Below, in pieces: positions 59,040-64,000 of a stretch of 64,000 bases of DNA (the first letter of the stretch is position 1; each line of letters begins with the position of its first letter). This stretch comes from Sclerodactyla briareus (taxonomy: Eukaryota; Echinodermata; Holothuroidea; Dendrochirotida; Sclerodactylidae): positions 910,836 through 974,835 of the forward strand of contig JAODTK010001043.1 in assembly GCA_026419785.1 (NCBI GenBank), written 5' to 3'. The notes below the pieces were generated by a model. That model saw only the letters and a list, made by a program, of their open reading frames with translations. It searched no databases and was not told the DNA's origin. The translations under genes were made by a program, and so were the position numbers.

Positions 59040-60600
59040 TCAACGGCAAAGTACTATTACAGGTACTGGCCACCAAAAAACAAAACCCCAAACGCGTATT
59101 AATGAAAAAAATACCGAAATCGGTGCTGTACACATGTATTCTTTGCTGATTCAAGCTGCCGCTGCGTACTCGCAACCTAATCCGCAACCTGTTTAAATGA
59201 TAACACTCGACCAAACGTGTTTGTCGCGAGCTGTTGTACTTGCATATTGCCGAATATCCCTGCGCGTGACATCGCAGCTAGCGTATCGTGACGTAATAAT
59301 GAACTGCATGCATAGCGATGTTGCTTGCTCACAGCCAAATGCTAGGCACTACATGCGAAATAAATATCCATGCTTGGAACACATGGCATCACCTACGAAC
59401 TGTTCACTAGCATTCTGATAATGCATTCCACTGATAATGTCAGTGCATTTCACAACTACCAAGTCGGCCCCTCCTATTGACTTAGTACATGCCGTCGACA
59501 GCAAACCTTCCATAAAGTGAAAAAGCATGTGAAATTCTTGGATTTATGGACTCAAATTGAAACATATTAATAACAGAGAATCTGATACAAATTCTCGCCA
59601 TGTGAAGCAAAATTTGAGAATTCCTCGTTGACAACGCAGAGAGTAACAAAACCAAGTTTTGTCACAGATCACTGCCTCCCCTTTGAAATACTGTGGCCAG
59701 TTAACCTCACAGGAACAGGAAATTGATTCCGGAAGCCAGTGAGAGAAGACAAGGAGACCTGCGCAGGAGCTATCTCCAAACTAGCTTATTCTACGGAAGA
59801 ACTATGGTAGAAGAACCGCTCACGTGTATATCCCCGCTTTGAACATCATTGGAAAAAGTATCTAACACCCCATGAAGACCTCCCATAGCATCATCCACAG
59901 TAACAAAAAAATTGTCATAAATTCTGCAACTTTGAGACCTCCCGATGACCTTGAATGACTCTCCACATTTTCGGGATCAACTATATCCCCACCCACCAAG
60001 TTTCGTTCAAATCCGACTACTTTGAAAACTTCATGTAAATTATGCAAATTAAGCAGCCCCCAGCATTGCAGTGATGCCTCACTCATCCCAGATTTCACTA
60101 GGGCACACATGTTCCAAGTTTCAGATTAATTGGATAAACAGTAAGAGTTTGCGCTACGCCTGGGACGGCTGGCTACACACCCAAAACATGGTATTTCCCG
60201 GAGCCTTCAAGTGTCGTGGGGATATAATTAATGTGATGACTGAGGCAATAGGTGGATAAAACAATAATACATGAAGGTTAGCATGGATTGTTTAGGACAA
60301 AGAGCATTTGCTAGGCAGTGATGGACAATCACACTTGCAGTACTCTATAAGGGAATGAAGTACGCTACCAGAGGAATAAAATGAAGTCCTTCAGAGTACA
60401 AGTCTGAGCTGTAGAATAGTTTGTAGTGGCCACACACCCCTGCTATATTTTTTCAAGGTTTGAACCCTGCCAGTACGCGCTAAGAAGAAGAAATGGCCCC
60501 CCCAGAAAACGTGGAGATCATTTGATGGACCAAAAAAAGTGATTTCGACATAGTTTAACAAAGAGTCAGTGAGGTCAAATGTTATAGAAGATGAGAAATT
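59040..60600. other. No recognisable gene
   Basis: The 59,860-60,260 interval has a TGACCT/TGACCTTGAATGACT-containing stretch in opposite orientation to the AGGTCA repeats at 53-54 kb, but no clear tandem unit. Open frames are under 90 codons. Confidence 0.5.
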
Positions 60601-60689
60601 TTAGTAGGAAACACTGCAATGGCATTGGTTCCAAAATGATGCTACCGCAATGCCACAAAATTCATTCAGTGGTCGTGAATCTGGAACCT

Positions 60690-61020
60690 CGATATTATTA
60701 AGCCTTAGCCTGGGAAAATGAGAAGGTCAATTTTATGTATTACGCATAAAATGCTTAATGGTGTGGCACTAATCAGTATATCTGGAGGAGCTTTATTTTT
60801 AAGTCAGCAGTAAACAGTCATAAGTTTACGAAGCTTTGACTCCGTCTCGGCCATCCGTGGACTTTAAATCCACCATTGATTCAGTGTCATAGTATATGGT
60901 GGACATGCATTTTTGGCCTGGCACCACCCTGTGGAATAACTTCCACATTCACCTAACCTAGTAGACACTTTTAATAAATTACACAAACTGGAAGCCCATC
61001 TTTTTGCAGACTATTATGAT
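60690..61020 (+). pseudogene. LINE reverse transcriptase C-terminal fragment
   Basis: With frameshifts the plus strand reads K-M-L-N-G-V-A-L-I-S-I near 60,748-60,780, S-L-R-S-F near 60,825-60,840, G-G-H-A-F near 60,900, T-L-W-N-N-F near 60,930 and a closing STLLINYTNW or VDTFNKLHKLEAHLF (60,963-61,005). The order (K..LNG.AP.Y, LRSS, G.RAFS..AP.LWN.LP, F...LK..LF) is the C-terminus of CR1/L2-type ORF2. Confidence 0.55.
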
Positions 61021-61135
61021 TGGTCAAAAAGATTGTGATGGACAAAGGTCGTGGTTGCCTATGTTGAACCAAAAGATGAAAATTGAGTCATATCACAAAA
61101 TATTAACATTGTATTCATTCACATTAATATTACAG

Positions 61136-61291
61136 TGCTGTAAGCGAGCAAGGATGTTCCCCATCACCAATCAGCCTCCCAGAGGTACTGATCAACAGTG
61201 CTTCTACGGAATCTGTGGCAGAACAACTAAAGTAAATCATGTACAGCATATTTGCACATCTGGCCGGTGTTTAGTTCCGGGTAATGCAGAG
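61136..61291 (+). CDS. Candidate Cys-rich internal exon, unknown gene
   Basis: A 156-bp segment with one open frame is bounded upstream by TTAATATTACAG and downstream by GAG|GTACAG, both acceptable splice sites. Both ends fall between codons, so the exon is phase 0-0. The 52 encoded residues carry six Cys at positions 1, 2, 22, 27, 40 and 45 (CC-x19-C-x4-C-x12-C-x4-C). I recognise no family, and no neighbouring exon could be paired with it. It may be chance, because the wider frame (61,004-61,342) starts inside a LINE fragment. Confidence 0.25.
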
Positions 61292-61299
61292 GTACAGGG

Positions 61300-64000
61300 T
61301 TTGATTATGGTTCATTATTTAGATAAAGATTTGGAGAGATAATTTGAACCTGGTCACCCAATCCATGTTCATTGCAGTGATTGGACAAATTCTGGCACCT
61401 TTTCCACCTGTATTAAATGGATTATGGAGAGAGTCACAACTGGTGTTTCATTTGGTATGTCCTCCGTTTCTGCCCCTAAACTGTCCACAGTTTGCAGATA
61501 ATGCTACATAATATATACTCACCTAGTGTGTGTTTGATGTGTGTTACGCCTACTTGTGAACACAATAACTTGACCCCATATTGAGTGAATGAGCTCATAC
61601 GTACTTTGGATGTGTGTTCCCCGTAATAGTACAAACATGATCCCTATTGTTTTGGGGTATGTCAAAGGTCATCTGATCCACCACATCAGATTCTGAAGTC
61701 TTGTGAACAAAATATATAAGTCAGAAATGCTTGGTTCAATCATCAAAATTGGGTGTGGTGGTTAGCTCCTTTCAGGATAGGCTCATACTCGGTACATGCA
61801 TGTCACAATGATGTTTGCGCAACCCACAGTCAATCAAAAACAGGTAGTCAAGGAATCACTTAAGCCTTTTGGCTTTTCTGGTTGATTTCATCACTTCACA
61901 CAAGCATTTTTCGGTTAATGTTGGCAGGTCCGTGTGGTCAAATGCCAGGGTTCTGGGAGGGCAGATATGTGACCCTATTTGTGGCCATCAACTGTGCATC
62001 TACAGCACCTAGTAGGTTTGGGGGGCCACGAGCTGGGAGCTCATGGCAGGTCCGTGAAGGGGCCTGGGCATTAGGGAGAAGGTTTTACTCGCCAGCTATC
62101 CTGCGGTACCACCCCCCCCTTCAAAAAGTAATGTTTTAAATCCACCCCCCAAAAGAGTAATGCCTGAGGTATTAGTATCATTATGTCGAATTGCGTATGC
62201 TTGTCGTGTCAAAATCCCCCCCCCTCCCATGAAGACTAAGGTTTAGACCCATATTTTACGAAAAGGATCACATACCCTTTGTTTCTTGTTTTATATTTTT
62301 TAGATTTGCCAAATGCACCAGACAGTCCGGACTGGATCACAACGAGCCCATGTTTCTTCTTCGCTTGGAACGCTGCCATGGCACCACGAACCGAGACGAA
62401 GGTTTGTTTGAGAATAAAGGACAATGCCATGGCCTAATGTCAGCAGGCATGACCGTGACGTCTTGCAGCATGGGGTGTCTGATTGTGCCCAGTCAAGACC
62501 TGTCATGATGCCATGCTAAACTGCCCTTACTCATGCCAAGACAACATCAATCGGGCCGAGAGGCTTTTCTACCTCCCCCCTGTTTTTTTACATGATCCAT
62601 TGCACTCTGCTGACCAATTTGGAATCATTAAGAAGCCCATTTGTGGACATCACCCTATAGAGGCGGGTGGCAAAAAAAAATCCATTTATTAGGTTATTGA
62701 ATATGCCATCAAGGAAATGGGAAGTCGATAACGATGGAGGAAATGCCCATGCATGTGGTAATGTTTCTGATAACTGTTCATCAATGAATATGGTCAACTT
62801 TCAGTCTAAGCTATGTTTTATCAGCACACGCAGGAAGTCCACTCTACTGAAAACCTTGACCTGATTTGTAACACAGTGGGATGGCACACTGACCTGGTTT
62901 ATTAGAGTATGGAAGAAAATCCCTGTACGGTCGACTAATTTTTTTTCAGGTGCAATTAAGTGTAAATTGCAATAGAAAACAATATTTGTGTCTTTTTGAC
63001 AAACTCAAATATTGCATGACGGGATATTTTCTCTACAATCGCGCAATACACATGCCATCCTCAGATTGTCTCTAATTCCGTCTGGAATATTGTATGACGT
63101 TGGGTTTTGACTGATACATGTAGTTTTTAACCTTGCTATGAATAAGCCCCACTATACTGACCCTGCACTAATTCTTTAATTATGGAAACTAAGCAACAGG
63201 GACCTCATAAACTTGCCCTGAATCAGAAGAAAGAAGAACACAATATTGCGTAGTGATTCCTGCCTTTTTTCCTGACATGTTCCCTACTCTCACTATATCA
63301 AACCCTGCAAGATGTGTGTTTCCCACTCAAACCACAACTTGACGCAAAACGATCACACCTGCAATATTTACTCATCGCATGAGATGAGATACTTGTTGCT
63401 TTTGACCAAGGTCAAAAAGGTATCTGAGGCATTGAAATGAATCTGCAAAATAAACATGGTAAGTAAAGTATATCTGAGAGTGAAGGTAAGTCACGAGTCA
63501 TAACCAGCGAGGGCCAATGTTTTCCATTCAGTTGGGAAGTCCCAGCGACCGAAACACTAGTCAGCAGACTGCAGGCAAGGCTTATTGATGAGGATCACTT
63601 TAGCGAAAGTTATCACTCATGAGTGACTGATGTGGTCAAAGAAGATAAAATGAATGAATGTGGCATTCTTTTGAATCGGAACGACAACATCATTCCAAAT
63701 GTGAAAAATATATTTTTAGGGGCATATGTGGTGGGGAAAGAGGAAGGCTACAGCCTATATATTATAAAAACAGGGGTTGCCTCGGGCCTCACTACCCTGG
63801 ACAAGGCGAGTCATTGTAGGTACTTTCATTGTCCAAATAGCAATGGTGTCTCACATGTTGGTCATTGTACCCCTAGGTTGTTAATCAATAATGTGACTGA
63901 GGGGTAAGTCATTGCCAGTCAAATCGTTTTCAATTGTACAGCGAGTAGTCTGTAGTCTTCAAAGTGATTGTGGTGTTCATGTTTCCTTATTTTTCAGGCA
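61300..64000. other. Sparse sequence, possible splice acceptors, no identified gene
   Basis: Pyrimidine tracts ending in AG occur before 62,304 (TATATTTTTTAG), near 62,950 (TTTTTTTTCAG) and at 63,998 (TTCCTTATTTTTCAG, two bases from the window end). An open stretch from 62,304 to about 62,508 has several Cys but no recognisable domain. A 94-codon frame at 63,623-63,907 is also unassigned. A gene could enter from the right. Confidence 0.35.

Noticed and set aside
1-64000. CRISPR arrays, bacterial operons, riboswitches or phage modules
   Set aside because: No regularly spaced identical repeats with unique spacers and no prokaryotic gene organisation are present.

Overview
The window looks like eukaryotic, intron-age intergenic DNA, by eye A+T-rich, with no operon-like packing, no bacterial gene order and no long open reading frame. 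No complete host gene could be recognised. Almost everything identifiable is a decayed transposable element or a tandem repeat. The element types (Ty3/gypsy LTR element, many CR1/L2/jockey-like LINE fragments, tRNA-derived SINE-like pieces), LINE tails of ATT and ACTT repeats, and the recurrent word TAGGCCTA (or TAGGCCT) suggest a marine invertebrate, most likely a deuterostome such as an echinoderm. That taxonomic guess is inference and is weak.

Layout. 0-1.7 kb: a satellite-like array of about 240-bp units, then a GC-palindrome repeat family and C/G homopolymers. 4.6-5.3 kb: two LINE 3' ends abutting in opposite orientation. 7.5-18.4 kb: at least five LINE fragments on both strands, two ending in microsatellite tails (ATT and ACTT), with a pol III-box sequence at 9.2 kb. 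18.7-19.0 kb: a 95-bp perfect duplication. 22.7-22.9 kb: a degenerate array with about 21-bp periodicity. 26,677-35,645: one nearly full-length but heavily mutated Ty3/gypsy LTR retrotransposon (LTR, gag, protease, RT, RNase H, integrase, a Thr/Ser-rich segment, a degenerate C2H2 zinc-finger pair, LTR). 36-46 kb: three more LINE fragments, a SINE-like sequence, an exon-like sequence at 41.3 kb encoding a membrane-anchor peptide, and a hairpin cluster at 44.8 kb. 51.1-52.1 kb: a second, decayed copy of the 41.3-kb sequence placed between two direct repeats. 53.2-54.4 kb: nested tandem repeats rich in AGGTCA half-sites. 57-64 kb: sparse sequence with a hAT-like terminus, one LINE fragment and one Cys-rich exon candidate.

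The retroelement genes belong to ordinary copy-and-paste replication cycles (gag shell, protease, RT/RNase H, integrase; or LINE target-primed RT). Every copy here carries stops or frameshifts and should be inactive. I found no evidence for a complete novel biological system. The most unusual signals are the 21-bp periodic array, the repeat-exon-repeat structure with its distant copy, the zinc-finger module carried by the LTR element, and expanded poly-G tracts that break otherwise alignable repeat copies.
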